Virus record (IMG/VR): IMGVR_UViG_3300009104_000040
Location: 1-42,703 of that record
Source: a virus
Direction: 5' to 3' (one strand)
Length of the DNA: 42,703 nt
Shown here piece after piece: positions 9,324 through 19,450 of this stretch; position 1 is the first letter of the stretch; each line of letters begins with the position of its first letter. The position numbers and the translations under genes are program-made. The notes beneath the pieces were generated by a model. The model saw only the letters and a list, made by a program, of their open reading frames with translations. It did not search any database and was not told where the DNA came from.

Positions 9324-12300
9324 CTATGCACCAGATTGAATTGATGCAGAAAAAGTTAAATTACCTTGTTTTCCTTGTTGTTTTTCGAGTTCCCCTATGG
9401 AAATGTTTCCATATAAGGTACTTATATCACTAATTGTGATGCCCTCGTAAGGGCGTTCTATTAAGAGTCTAAATCCTACTGCACCATCATAATCTGAATG
9501 TGTTGCTGGAAGTCCATCTTCTGCAAGGACTAAATCACCCTTACCAGTTTCAGTGTTAACACCACCAACATTGTTGGCTGCATTCCCAGACTCTTGTCTT
9601 ATCCTTTCTTCAAACTCTAAAGTTGAAGAGAATCCTATTTTAGAGAGGTCTCCCATTGTAGGCCCTAGACTTATTCTTTCTTCTCCTACGACACTCTCTG
9701 CTAATTCTTGAACTACTGCACCACCTAATCCAGACTCTATATTAATACCACCACTCATGTTGGCTGCATTTCCAGATTCCATTACGACTCTACCATTGTC
9801 TTCATTGTTGATAAACATGGATGCAAAGTTCGGTGTTCTTTCGGTCATAAATTTAACTACATCTTCGTTGTCTGTTGCAACTTCTAATGCTAATCTACCA
9901 CCATCTTCTAATGTTAATTCTTCGGTTGGGTCTACTGTCCAACCATTATTGTAATATTGTTTTCCATCTGTAGTTACATTTGCATTGAACTCTTCCCATT
10001 CTGGTTCCATCATTAAGAAGCCTTCATCTGGTTCTGCAACAAATCTAGAACCATCTTCCATTACTATTTGTTCTGCATCTCCTATAAGAACTGAATTAAT
10101 TCTTTTTGAGTCAGATGGAATTGGTAAATGTCCTACTCCAGATTGTAAACCATGATGGTCATAACTACCCCAATTAGTATTATCTGAAACAGTTCTAAAG
10201 GTATCAGTATTGTGATTGTTTATAATAGAATCTCTACCAGCATTCTTTATTGACTCACCCCACTCTAATCCACCTACTCTTAGAAGAGATGTGTATGCAC
10301 CCTGTCCTCTTAACCCTTGTTGGTTCATATCTTCTTTAGAACTTGGAACGGCTGCAAGAGTTTTACCACTCTTAACGGCTGCACTTGCAAAGGTTTGAGT
10401 TACTATGATATTCTTAGTCCTTTGTTTCATAACAGTATCGTAGAACTCGTTAGGTTCGTTTGTTGGTAATACTTTACCTCTACCAACATGTCCACTAGGG
10501 AATAATGGTTCATTAGTTCTAGTTACTAGATACTGGCCATAAGTAGGAGAACTGCTATCAGTATCTAAAGTACCAATATTTTGTGGACTCTCAACATAAG
10601 TTTCATTGTATGTTGCACTATGGTCATAAGGTTCTGCACCACCTTCGGTTGCAGTCTTACCACTTACTGCTGTAACTGGTTCTGTTTGTATTTGTTCTTT
10701 TGGTTCATCTTCAAATGGATGATGTATCTCTACCTTACTTGGAGTAAAGTATGTGGTAGTTAATGCAAGGTTCTTAATTGCTTCTGTTGTAAAGTTTCCT
10801 ACATTACTTCCAAAAGGTTCTGTTGCACCTATCCAAAGAATAAAGTATTTGTCTTCTGTGTTATGTTCCATAACACGAGCCTGTACCCCAGAAGTTGCAC
10901 CCTTAACTATTGTTCCTATTGGTAAAGTGTTATCTAATGTGGTATAATACATTCTGTGATGTGCATAGTGTGGCATGATCTCAAGTTCTTTAATGACTTC
11001 ATGACCACCTGCCTGTACACTTGCACGAACAATCCTGTCATACAATCCAACATCTGTTTCTGTAATTGTTTGTCCTACAATCCATGCTTGTCCAGATGCT
11101 TGGTCTTTCTTAACATTTGCATGTCTAACTGTAGCAACCTCTGCTTTCTTACCAGAAGATTCTCCAACAATACCCCATGGCATGTGGTTTGCAGCTTCAG
11201 ATGTTTGGTTATTTTCCCATGCTTCTATACTTGGGTATGGTGTTATCCACCCAGTGAAGTGTTGATAATCAAAATCATAATTATGATTTGTGTCATCCTC
11301 TAATAAGTATTGTTTAATCGCTGCATGGTCTGGAAGTATACTTTCTACTGTAAGTTTATCACCAACTCCAGAGTCAGCAATCCAATCACCTACTGCAACA
11401 ACCTTCATTCTTAATGTAGATAAGTCACCACTTGTAGTTTTAAATTGATTCTGGTAAACATATTCTCCAACTGTAAAGTCAAATGATCCAGCTGGACTCA
11501 TTGAATCGGATTCTAATTTTAATTCCATTCTGTCATTAACAAGGAATCTTTCAGAAGTTAATACTCCCTCACCACTTTCTAATGTGATATTGTCTAATGT
11601 TCCATAGAATGTATCTGTACCTTGACCTGTTTCTGTTCCATCTTCCAGTATAATTTTTGCTGGATCAATCTTAGAACCAATGTATAGAATTGGAATAAAC
11701 GATCTTGTAGTTTTTGTTCCATCAAAGTTTGCATTGTAGATGTCTGCACGAGAGTCAACCTCTTGACTAATTGCAACCTCTCCAAAGAAGATTGTACCTG
11801 CTGGGTTCAATAACTGTTTGACAATGGAACGATATTGGTTTATACTCCTACCTACCTTAATGACATATGAGAAGTCTTGGTAGAAATAAGAGTCATGAAT
11901 TCTTTGTGATGTTACTGATGGGAAACCTTTATCGTCTGTATAGTTCCCATCTATTTTTGCAACTACTGTATTTGTTGCTCTTGCTGTTGCTGGATTTGAT
12001 CTCAATACTTTAAAGGTTTTACTGTCTGAGGCTGTTACTACTTCTCCCTCTTTGAACATACCTGTTATATCTGAGACTGTAAGTAAGTGTCTATCTCCAT
12101 CATAAGATTCTATAGTTCCTGTTGCACCAGAGATATTACCTGTCAATGTAGCTGAAGTTGTAGGTACAGCAGATATCTCTCCCACAATCATCTTGTGTTC
12201 ATAGTTTGGAATACCACCAGATTTATTAAAGTGATTACCTTCTGTAACAACTCTTAACTTACCTATACTACCTATTTCATTACCAAACGCAATTAGTTGA

Positions 12301-14795
12301 GCACCTGTTCCTGTGGTTAATGAACTATTTTTAACTGTTACTTCTATATCAGTTGATGCACCCCTAACAATATCTCCTATTGCTGGAGCAGTTGTTTCTG
12401 TAGAGTCTGATAATTTACCAACTACTAATTTACGAATTTCAGAATCGTGTTCTAAAATAACACCCCATGTTGTAGTCTCTCCAGCATTAGTTAAGTATTC
12501 ACCTACTTGGAAAGATTTACCAGAGTATGCTGTGTTTGTTGATAATGGAATTTCACCTGTGTCAGTATAGAAAACCTCACCACCAACATATGTTTTTGGT
12601 AGAGAAGTATATCCCACACCACCAGCATTTACTGTTGCTCTTCTAATTGATCCTGTTGGACTTGCGCCTGACTGATCGTAAATTAAATTACCTTCACCAG
12701 TACCTGCCTCTAAAATTATATTAGTATCATCTGGTTGTGCTATAACCCAAACAACTGTGTTAACACCACCAGCATATTTTGCATGAGTGCTATCTGCATA
12801 GTCTCCTGTAAATTCTACAGAGTGACCTGTAAGAGTAATGTTTGCATCTCCTTCTACAAGTTCGAAAACTGAGAAAGTAACATTACCACCTTGAGCTGCA
12901 ATACTCTGTGTTGCATCTGCTCTCTTAACATAGACTTCTACTTTCTCTGGGTCATAAACCATCATGTGATTATGGTTATCTAATCCAGAGTATAATACCT
13001 GTCCAGCAGTTGCAGTATATTCTAATGATCCAAAAGTTGTTCCAGATTCCAAGAACATATTTCCAGAAGTTGATGAGACTTCACCATATGCCATTGTACC
13101 ACCAGTATCCCTATTGTCAAATACAATAAGGTTACCATCTGCATATCCTGTACCACGATTGGCTGGGTCAATAATAACTTGTTCGATACCACCATCTCTA
13201 GTTTCTCCAACAAGAGTTTTAGATAGTAATCCAACTCCAAGTTCTGATGATGGTAAATTAACAGTAACATTTTCTGATACTGTATAGAGTGTACCATCAC
13301 TAATCTCTTCTGAATACATACCACCACCAACTACAGCAATTGTACTTGTGGTGTTAACTGATTCTAAAACTGGTATAGGTTTCTTACCATGAACTTCATT
13401 AAGAACTGGGTCTGTTGCATTGTTCCAAACGATAATTGTATCACCATTTGATCTTGGAGTTGAGAATGTTATACCATCTGAATTTGTAGTCCATCCATTA
13501 GTTGCATCAGTTGATTCTACTAATACAACTTCCCCACCAACATTTGCATAGACTTTTGGATTTGCACAATCGTGATTTCCAATTGAAAATTTTGTCTGAC
13601 TTGCAGTTGAAGTAAAGGCATGTCTAGTCCAATGAGTTGCATCTTCTAATAAGAGAATACTAGTATCACTAGTTAGATCAGTTCCAGTCTCTAATAAAAA
13701 TCCTTCTGAATTATCTGATTCTGAACCGACAACACCATCTCTATTTTCTTGGTAAATATAAACTGCACCATCAGTAGTAGAGATGTCTCCTGTAATACCA
13801 CGAACTGTTGCAAGATGGTATTTCGTTGCATCAGCTCTTGACTGAACTTCAACTTCATCACCTATATTAAGTGTGCCTAGAAAAGGAGTTTCTACTCTAA
13901 TTGAATAAGTGTTTTCTCCCTCACCACCAGTCACACGATTTAATTTATCAACCTGTATATTTGTTATTACTTCTTTGGCTGCATTTCTTTTAATAACTCT
14001 ACCCAAAGGATAATCTAATAGATTCTTTGTAGAATATAAATGTAAAACTTCTGGTTCTGTCCATCCAGAATCGGATGGGTTTATTACATTATCCTGTGGA
14101 TATGCTATTGAAATATCTTCTCCATAAAGTATTCGGAAAAGAAATGAATAAGATGAATAGTTACCCTTAGTAGAGTAAATTTCATTTATGTGTTTGGCAA
14201 GTATTCTTTTATCTGCAATAACCGATTGGTCAATAGACGGCATGAAGTCTTCCCTAAAGTAATTAAGGAAATCTCCTGTTGTCTTATCTACATCTGCATA
14301 TGATAAAAGATTGTTTGCAGCTGATAGAGCATTACCTTTATATGAATTTACCTTTGCAGTATATCCACTGTTTTGCCCTACTATTTCTTCGTCTAATAAG
14401 AAATGTGCTTCGGTAAACAACTCAATATAGAGTTTATTATTTTTGTTACCTAATACATCTATTCGTGCAGTTGCACCAGATATACTTCCTACAACATATT
14501 CTCCTACTTCCCATCCACCACTTTGTATAATACCAGTGGATGCTTTTTCATAAACGAATCTGTGAGCAGCAACTGGAGAAGGAGAATAAGTTTCTTCTTC
14601 TTGAAGAAGACTTCCCTCACCTGTCTCCAGTCCTACTACTTCTAAATCAGTCCCTTCCTTAAAGACGAGAATTCCTTTTTCAAGGTAATCAAAGTAGGCT
14701 TCCAAAAATGTTTGAAAACCTTGACCTTCTTCTGCCATATAATTTGGCAACAATTCAGTCAGTTGATCTTTTATTCTGTCATGAAGGATAGGCAT
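9324..14795 (-). CDS. giant baseplate wedge-associated protein (gp7 position)
   Basis: 1823 residues, lying between gp6 and gp8 (with one small gene between it and gp6), where T4 has gene 7 (1032 residues). The first 250 residues are the best conserved-looking part (MPILHDRIKDQLTELLPNYM, FLEAYFDYLEKG, HINEIYSTKGNYSSYSFLFR). This reads like the N-terminal wedge domain of the large structural proteins of marine T4-like phages. The remainder is repetitive beta-rich sequence with many LEDG/MEDG/LESG turns. Near the C-terminus there are two diverged copies of SGNAANxxGGxNxExGxG (coded around 9.75 kb and 9.56 kb). I infer a gp7-like role as a wedge organiser; sequence similarity to T4 gp7 itself is not evident by eye. 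Confidence 0.7.
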   Translation of the reverse strand: MPILHDRIKDQLTELLPNYMAEEGQGFQTFLEAYFDYLEKGILVFKEGTDLEVVGLETGEGSLLQEEETYSPSPVAAHRFVYEKASTGIIQSGGWEVGEYVVGSISGATARIDVLGNKNNKLYIELFTEAHFLLDEEIVGQNSGYTAKVNSYKGNALSAANNLLSYADVDKTTGDFLNYFREDFMPSIDQSVIADKRILAKHINEIYSTKGNYSSYSFLFRILYGEDISIAYPQDNVINPSDSGWTEPEVLHLYSTKNLLDYPLGRVIKRNAAKEVITNIQVDKLNRVTGGEGENTYSIRVETPFLGTLNIGDEVEVQSRADATKYHLATVRGITGDISTTDGAVYIYQENRDGVVGSESDNSEGFLLETGTDLTSDTSILLLEDATHWTRHAFTSTASQTKFSIGNHDCANPKVYANVGGEVVLVESTDATNGWTTNSDGITFSTPRSNGDTIIVWNNATDPVLNEVHGKKPIPVLESVNTTSTIAVVGGGMYSEEISDGTLYTVSENVTVNLPSSELGVGLLSKTLVGETRDGGIEQVIIDPANRGTGYADGNLIVFDNRDTGGTMAYGEVSSTSGNMFLESGTTFGSLEYTATAGQVLYSGLDNHNHMMVYDPEKVEVYVKRADATQSIAAQGGNVTFSVFELVEGDANITLTGHSVEFTGDYADSTHAKYAGGVNTVVWVIAQPDDTNIILEAGTGEGNLIYDQSGASPTGSIRRATVNAGGVGYTSLPKTYVGGEVFYTDTGEIPLSTNTAYSGKSFQVGEYLTNAGETTTWGVILEHDSEIRKLVVGKLSDSTETTAPAIGDIVRGASTDIEVTVKNSSLTTGTGAQLIAFGNEIGSIGKLRVVTEGNHFNKSGGIPNYEHKMIVGEISAVPTTSATLTGNISGATGTIESYDGDRHLLTVSDITGMFKEGEVVTASDSKTFKVLRSNPATARATNTVVAKIDGNYTDDKGFPSVTSQRIHDSYFYQDFSYVIKVGRSINQYRSIVKQLLNPAGTIFFGEVAISQEVDSRADIYNANFDGTKTTRSFIPILYIGSKIDPAKIILEDGTETGQGTDTFYGTLDNITLESGEGVLTSERFLVNDRMELKLESDSMSPAGSFDFTVGEYVYQNQFKTTSGDLSTLRMKVVAVGDWIADSGVGDKLTVESILPDHAAIKQYLLEDDTNHNYDFDYQHFTGWITPYPSIEAWENNQTSEAANHMPWGIVGESSGKKAEVATVRHANVKKDQASGQAWIVGQTITETDVGLYDRIVRASVQAGGHEVIKELEIMPHYAHHRMYYTTLDNTLPIGTIVKGATSGVQARVMEHNTEDKYFILWIGATEPFGSNVGNFTTEAIKNLALTTTYFTPSKVEIHHPFEDEPKEQIQTEPVTAVSGKTATEGGAEPYDHSATYNETYVESPQNIGTLDTDSSSPTYGQYLVTRTNEPLFPSGHVGRGKVLPTNEPNEFYDTVMKQRTKNIIVTQTFASAAVKSGKTLAAVPSSKEDMNQQGLRGQGAYTSLLRVGGLEWGESIKNAGRDSIINNHNTDTFRTVSDNTNWGSYDHHGLQSGVGHLPIPSDSKRINSVLIGDAEQIVMEDGSRFVAEPDEGFLMMEPEWEEFNANVTTDGKQYYNNGWTVDPTEELTLEDGGRLALEVATDNEDVVKFMTERTPNFASMFINNEDNGRVVMESGNAANMSGGINIESGLGGAVVQELAESVVGEERISLGPTMGDLSKIGFSSTLEFEERIRQESGNAANNVGGVNTETGKGDLVLAEDGLPATHSDYDGAVGFRLLIERPYEGITISDISTLYGNISIGELEKQQGKQGNLTFSASIQSGA
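9545..9790 (-). repeat. internal duplicated motif in the gp7-position protein
   Basis: Two segments near the 3' end of the 1823-residue gene encode SGNAANMSGGINIESGLGG and SGNAANNVGGVNTETGKGD, about 190 nt apart. The DNA is still similar (tgttggctgcattyccaga in both). This is an old tandem duplication of a beta-turn module, part of a wider LEDG/MEDG-type repeat pattern in the protein. Confidence 0.6.
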
Positions 14796-14804
14796 GATTA
14801 ATTA

Positions 14805-15272
14805 CTATGCTATTGTTCCACCTTGATTAGATAGAATTACCCAACCATAAGTTGCACCAGTGTATAACCAGATTGAACATTCACCAGCATTATCGCTAGT
14901 CCAAGTTGAACCACCAGTGAATGTACCACTAGGGTTAACTATTAGACTGTCACCACCATCAACTGCGTGAACGATAAACTTAAGTTGACCTGTACTTCCA
15001 TTTGGAAGGGTCAAAGTGTCATTACCATCACCACCAGTTGTGCAATAGTGAGCAAATTTACCAGCAGTTGCAGTTGCAGCATTACTTGTAAAAGTTACTG
15101 CTTCAGCACTCTGTGCAAACCCAAGATAGTCTGGAAGGTTTTGTAAAACATTACTCATAGATACTTTCTTGTTTACTGGAGTTCCAGATGGGTCATCAAT
15201 AACATGTAGCAAGTCTTCACCTGCTATTCCTGTCCCTAAATCAGTTAGGGCTGTTACTTTTTTATCCGCCAT
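14805..15272 (-). CDS. small beta-rich virion protein
   Basis: 155 residues. It begins [20 protein letters not shown] followed by [19 protein letters not shown], a start shared by many phage fibre and decoration proteins. The rest is Gly/Thr/Ser-rich beta sequence ([35 protein letters not shown]) without predicted membrane segments. It sits between gp6 and the gp7-position protein, so it is probably a structural baseplate or tail-surface component. Its exact role is unknown. GAGAGGAAAC supplies a ribosome-binding site, and the upstream gap carries two small hairpins. Confidence 0.7.
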   Translation of the reverse strand: MADKKVTALTDLGTGIAGEDLLHVIDDPSGTPVNKKVSMSNVLQNLPDYLGFAQSAEAVTFTSNAATATAGKFAHYCTTGGDGNDTLTLPNGSTGQLKFIVHAVDGGDSLIVNPSGTFTGGSTWTSDNAGECSIWLYTGATYGWVILSNQGGTIA

Positions 15273-15306
15273 TTTAGTTTCCTCTCTAAATAAGCATTAA
15301 TTTAAA

Positions 15307-15346
15307 CCTACACAATGTAGGAATTCTACTCCATGCATACACATGG
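15307..15346 (-). other. two short hairpins between gp6 and the 155-aa gene
   Basis: CCTACA/TGTAGG with a 3-nt loop (15307-15321) and CCATG/CATGG with a 6-nt loop (15331-15346) lie in the 82-nt gap downstream of gp6 on the minus strand. The first is followed by GTTTAAATT rather than a long U-run, so it is at best a weak terminator, a transcript-stability element or a processing site. Confidence 0.35.
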
Positions 15347-15354
15347 ATCATAGT

Positions 15355-17220
15355 TTAGGAGTGACTACTTGTTGAGGTATACCCAACTCCAGCACTCGTA
15401 TCACCAGATGCAATAGAGTCAGAGACCCCAGTTGCACTAATCAATGATGTATTGATATCCAAAAGATTATTTCTGAATGCCACTGCATCATATGAATTCG
15501 GTATTACAGTAATGTAAACACTATTATCAGTATTAACTGTTGATGCAAAGTTAATACCATTTATAGTTATTTTACCTTTACTGTAATCTACAGTTCCCGC
15601 TTCGGAATCTGCATAAACTCTTGTTGACCCAGAGAAATAAAATCGTCTGAGTTTTCCTGTTCCATCATCATCAAAGAAAGATGTAAATGCATCTCCACTC
15701 TTGACGAATCCTGTTGATTCTATTATACCACCATTGGTTTTGTTATAGCCACTATGTGGATTATAGAATGCATTACCTTCACCAAAGTTTACAGTGTATC
15801 CTTTTGATTCACCGATTGTTGGCTTCAAGGTTTTTCTTAATTTCGTTTTTGTAATATTACTTAGAATACTTGATTCTGAATTATCTATGTCGTATGCTAA
15901 TACTGAACTTCTGAATATAGAATCGAATCCAGATAGGTAAGTATTATCATAAGAAATTATTGCAGCTCTTGCGAGTGTCTCTAATTCAGAAGATGTTTTA
16001 GTTGTTTGTCTTGGGTTAAATTTGAAAGTTGTATCTACGATAATCTCTATGACCTCTGCATCAACCACTTGTGGTCTTACTGTTAACATATTTAGATTCT
16101 TTAATAGAGTCTTTAAATTCTGTTTCTCTGTGGATGTTAAAGTATTAATTGTTTGACTTGGTTTAATACTTATGAATACCTTTCCATACTCAGGCGGTTC
16201 GTTGTCTTCTCCACCCCATACTGCAATTGAATCTGCACCCTTATATAAAGTTTGTAGTTTAGATTTATAATCGTCTACTGTAACTAGTCTGTTTTGAGAA
16301 GTGTAGAACTTCGAAGCTGCAAACTTTATACTCTCTATAGATTCTTTACCTTTACCACCAGCTGCATTTCCACCAACTGTAAGAGTAATATCTGAATTAC
16401 CACTAATAGAATCTGTCATGGTAAATGATCTTGCACCATTAGCATGAGTTGCATTAGTTACCAAATATGATATAGTAATAGTGTCTCCATCCAATGGCTC
16501 TGCACTAACATTACCATCTCCAAAATAAACTTCAAAATATCCTTCGTCTGATTCCTGTACATACCATACTGTTGACTTAGAATTAACAGAAGATATATCT
16601 GTTGCCTGTGACCATGCAGTAGTAGTTGCACCAGAGGTTACTGTAATTGATACAGTAGAAGTGTCTACTAGTGATTCAGTCATTGGGAATCTTTGGTTTT
16701 GAATCTGACTATTGTATTTGTAAACATCAGAATTCATAGTTCCTTGAGTGATTTCTAAATCATCAAATAAGAATATATTGTTGTTTGGTGTAATGGTCTT
16801 GGTAGTCAATACTACAAAGGGATACGAGACCCCATCAAAAGAAGTGCTAAATTTATGTCCACGATTTAGGGTAAGAGAGGTAGGTGTTGAACCGCCAATC
16901 GTTGGGTTGTTAACTCGGACATCTATATTTGCTTTAGCAGCAGTTGAAGAAGTCGGAGTGTAACCAATTTCTTTTGCACGAGATACTACATTCTTTCTAA
17001 TCTGTGCAGTATCCAAAAACAATTCTGATGCAACCATGTTTGCATTAAACGCAGAGACATGAGAACTGTATGCAAGAAGGTCTAGTAATACTGATATATT
17101 ACTTCCTTCAAAATCGTAGTCTTTTAGTTTAGATTGTCCTTTAAGATATTCCTTTAGGTTTGCCGATATATCTTCAAAGTCCAAATCTGTGATATTAATT
17201 TGTGAACTTTTAATTGCCAT
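15355..17220 (-). CDS. 6: baseplate wedge subunit gp6
   Basis: 621 residues, close to T4 gp6 (660). The N-terminus (SSQINITDLDFEDISANLKE, YDFEGSNISVLLDLLAYSS, FNANMVASELFLDTA, RKNVVSRAKEIGYTP) is the typical start of gp6 proteins of the baseplate J-like superfamily. gp6 dimers form the inner ring that joins the six wedges and drives the sheath-contraction switch. The gene starts 1 nt after the gp25 stop, with AAGGT as ribosome-binding site, matching the functional pairing of gp6 and gp25 in the wedge core. Confidence 0.92.
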   Translation of the reverse strand: MAIKSSQINITDLDFEDISANLKEYLKGQSKLKDYDFEGSNISVLLDLLAYSSHVSAFNANMVASELFLDTAQIRKNVVSRAKEIGYTPTSSTAAKANIDVRVNNPTIGGSTPTSLTLNRGHKFSTSFDGVSYPFVVLTTKTITPNNNIFLFDDLEITQGTMNSDVYKYNSQIQNQRFPMTESLVDTSTVSITVTSGATTTAWSQATDISSVNSKSTVWYVQESDEGYFEVYFGDGNVSAEPLDGDTITISYLVTNATHANGARSFTMTDSISGNSDITLTVGGNAAGGKGKESIESIKFAASKFYTSQNRLVTVDDYKSKLQTLYKGADSIAVWGGEDNEPPEYGKVFISIKPSQTINTLTSTEKQNLKTLLKNLNMLTVRPQVVDAEVIEIIVDTTFKFNPRQTTKTSSELETLARAAIISYDNTYLSGFDSIFRSSVLAYDIDNSESSILSNITKTKLRKTLKPTIGESKGYTVNFGEGNAFYNPHSGYNKTNGGIIESTGFVKSGDAFTSFFDDDGTGKLRRFYFSGSTRVYADSEAGTVDYSKGKITINGINFASTVNTDNSVYITVIPNSYDAVAFRNNLLDINTSLISATGVSDSIASGDTSAGVGYTSTSSHS

Positions 17221-17221
17221 T

Positions 17222-17644
17222 TTACCTTACTCTCTTTAAAAATACTGTTAATTCTGCTGGTGATGATGCACCCCTAACTCCATAATGAATAGTAATGTTA
17301 ACATCATTAGTATCTAGATCATTAAAGAATATATCAAAAACCTTTACACGAGGTTCAAACATTTCTATTTGTTTGATAACATCTTTAGTAATTCTTTCAC
17401 GAGATATTGCATCATTCAGTTCAAATAAATGTGCAACTAGATTTGCACCAAAGTTAGGCTTAAAAGGTCTTTCAAATTTATTCGTCATTACTATGTTACG
17501 AATAGACCTTCTAACTGCTTCCTTATCTTGTTTAAGAGTTAAGTCTTTAGAAGAAGGATGTGCCCTTAGGTTCTCATCTATATCTGTATAGAACTTTCTT
17601 GCAGTAAGTTTATTCTTGTTTGGAGTTACATTTAATTGTGCCAT
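17222..17644 (-). CDS. 25: baseplate wedge subunit gp25
   Basis: 140 residues, against 132 in T4. It carries the gp25 core: KFYTDIDENLRAHPSS, VRRSIRNIVMTNKFERPFKP, FGANLVAHLFELND and the C-terminal FEPRVKVFDIFFND. It belongs to the gpW/gp25 fold found in all contractile tails, where it clamps the first sheath ring to the wedge core with gp6 and gp53. An exact late-promoter octamer ends only 5 nt before its ATG, so the mRNA from that promoter would start at the start codon. Confidence 0.93.
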   Translation of the reverse strand: MAQLNVTPNKNKLTARKFYTDIDENLRAHPSSKDLTLKQDKEAVRRSIRNIVMTNKFERPFKPNFGANLVAHLFELNDAISRERITKDVIKQIEMFEPRVKVFDIFFNDLDTNDVNITIHYGVRGASSPAELTVFLKRVR

Positions 17645-17649
17645 ATAGG

Positions 17650-17657
17650 TATTTATA
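17650..17657 (-). promoter_or_regulatory. T4-type late promoter abutting gp25
   Basis: TATAAATA on the minus strand, followed by exactly five bases (CCTAT) and the gp25 ATG. With T4 late promoters the octamer covers about -13 to -6, so +1 falls on the A of the ATG. This implies a leaderless gp25 message. Confidence 0.65.
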
Positions 17658-17681
17658 CGACCACGACAAGTTCTTTGTGTC

Positions 17682-19016
17682 TTAGGTAGGAATTGCTATG
17701 AATTTATCACCTTCTGCAGCTGCAGAGTCTAAAACTATGTTCCCACTCTCTATTGAAAAGGCAGTAAATGCAGTTAAAGGAGAAGCTTCGGTTGCAGTTG
17801 CAAGATCAGATTGATCTACTACTGTAACACTTCCATCCACATACTGACTGCCTAATGGTGGTTCAATGATTGTTTGTCCTGCTGTCGTAGTAATGTTATT
17901 AACTGTTTTATCTATAGTACCAAGTGTGGCACCCGCTAATCCTGCTGATGCAACCCCTGTAACTATCTTTGCAGCTGGGTTAGAAGGAAGAGCAATTGTT
18001 TTTGGGACTCCTAAAACAGTTAAGAAATCACAAAAAGTAAAAGGAAGATAAGGGACTATTCCATCCAGACCTATTGCTTTAAGAAAAGAAAGTATCTTTG
18101 CCATTGCTTGTTCGAATAAGTAGTAAGGCCACTCTCTTGCAAACTTCATAAGGTTGTCAATCATTCGATCTATTTCCCTTACTGTAGACTTGACACTCTC
18201 TTGTATTGCACCACCCATAATATCTTCTATGGTAAACCCAAATATCTCTACTCCTAAAAGTCCTTCCTTGAGTTCGTTTAAGAAGTCTTCCCCTGCCGAT
18301 TTTGCCTTATCTATCTGAGCTTGTATTAATGCATTCCAATCTATAGTAAGTAGTGCAGCTGGGTTTGGGAGTCCCAATGCATCCCATATTATTGAGAATA
18401 TTGATATTGCTTTTTCGACTGCAAAGAATAATAGGTTAGACATTGCAGCTGACAGTTCACCTATGATAAACATGAACATCTTTCGGATACCCATCTCATC
18501 ATGTTTAACACCCATCTCACTCCACATATCTTGTATACTAGAAGGAAGTAGTTTCTTTAGGTCTTCAAATTCTGCTGTTACTTTTGCAAGTAGTTCTCCT
18601 TTGTATGCTGGGTCTTGAAATAACTTTATAACATCTATCTTAATATCGAAAGGTGGTACTGGAACTTCAAGAGAGATAGGAACTATCTTTGCAAACAGTT
18701 CTGCAATCTTTACTTGAGGGAAGAGTTTAAATTCGTTGAGCATGGATTGTGCCCATGCTTGCATTTCCCATTCTGGTATTTTAACAGTACCATCTGGAAC
18801 AAAAGATAAGGGAAATATACCTGTGACTTCTTTAATACCATCTACGATACCATGTATTTCTTCGGCAGTTTCTAGGAGTTCTTGTTGTCCTTGAAGGATT
18901 GCTTGTCTTGCAAGTTCGCCTGGGATCGCAGCAAGTCCACCCATAAGGTTCATGAAGTCTGCACTAGTTGGCAGAATAACTTCTGGACATTGCATTTGTG
19001 GTAATGCAGTTGCCAT
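17682..19016 (-). CDS. uncharacterised tail/virion protein, amphipathic helical
   Basis: 444 residues that I cannot assign to a T4 gene. The N-terminal 330 residues are helical with many hydrophobic patches (KMFMFIIGELSAAMSNLLFF, AISIFSIIWDALGLPNP, YLFEQAMAKILSFLKAI) but few clear transmembrane spans. The last 90 residues are Thr/Ala/Ser-rich and end like a virion protein. Location just before gp25 in the wedge operon suggests a marine-phage-specific tail or baseplate component, or a minor protein that contacts the membrane during injection. The start is fixed by a TAA-C-ATG junction with the upstream 58-residue gene. Confidence 0.6.
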   Translation of the reverse strand: MATALPQMQCPEVILPTSADFMNLMGGLAAIPGELARQAILQGQQELLETAEEIHGIVDGIKEVTGIFPLSFVPDGTVKIPEWEMQAWAQSMLNEFKLFPQVKIAELFAKIVPISLEVPVPPFDIKIDVIKLFQDPAYKGELLAKVTAEFEDLKKLLPSSIQDMWSEMGVKHDEMGIRKMFMFIIGELSAAMSNLLFFAVEKAISIFSIIWDALGLPNPAALLTIDWNALIQAQIDKAKSAGEDFLNELKEGLLGVEIFGFTIEDIMGGAIQESVKSTVREIDRMIDNLMKFAREWPYYLFEQAMAKILSFLKAIGLDGIVPYLPFTFCDFLTVLGVPKTIALPSNPAAKIVTGVASAGLAGATLGTIDKTVNNITTTAGQTIIEPPLGSQYVDGSVTVVDQSDLATATEASPLTAFTAFSIESGNIVLDSAAAEGDKFIAIPT

Positions 19017-19017
19017 G

Positions 19018-19194
19018 TTACTTCCTTAAGATTGAACTATAAATGCAATAGACTAGGACACATGAGAATGCTCCTATGACGATTTCATTAGTAGATACCA
19101 GAATAGGTATTAAGGATAGGAGTCCCATCCATAGTAGCGGAGAATGGGCTGTGGATTCATTACGAAAATAAAACATCTTACTAATCTTCGACAT
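19018..19194 (-). CDS. 58-aa membrane peptide
   Basis: The frame encodes 58 residues starting MSKISKMFYFRN, with two hydrophobic segments (about residues 20-33 and 38-54: PLLWMGLLSLIPILV and IVIGAFSCVLVYCIY). It overlaps the end of the upstream Lys/Thr-rich gene by 14 nt and ends one base before the next ATG, so it is tightly embedded in the operon. Homology is not recognised. A two-helix peptide expressed late could act in membrane permeabilisation or simply be an accessory membrane protein. Confidence 0.6.
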   Translation of the reverse strand: MSKISKMFYFRNESTAHSPLLWMGLLSLIPILVSTNEIVIGAFSCVLVYCIYSSILRK

Positions 19195-19450
19195 CACCTT
19201 TTGATGTAATAGTAACTACATCCTCTGGTTTAACTCCAACACCTTGACTGGAACCATCTACAGAAGTTAATGCTTTCACACCAAATTCATTAGGGTCATC
19301 TGTTCCATCCCACTTCGGTGCAACTACTCCACCATCAGATGCAACTTCTAAAGTTACTACTTCTGGTTCAGTAATCTTTGTTGAAACTGATTCAACTTTT
19401 TTCGTTGATTTAACTGTTACTGTTTTCTTTGCTGTTTTCTTTTTAGGCAT
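19181..19450 (-). CDS. Lys/Thr-rich small protein
   Basis: 89 residues with a basic, low-complexity N-terminus ([18 protein letters not shown]) reminiscent of histone-like or DNA-associated tails, then an acidic C-terminal half with VAPKWDGTDDPNEFGVKAL. Its ATG overlaps the ACP stop as TAATG, so it is translated with the ACP. I recognise no domain. Possible roles are a DNA-condensing or packaged protein; nothing in the sequence proves this. Confidence 0.6.
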   Translation of the reverse strand: MPKKKTAKKTVTVKSTKKVESVSTKITEPEVVTLEVASDGGVVAPKWDGTDDPNEFGVKALTSVDGSSQGVGVKPEDVVTITSKGDVED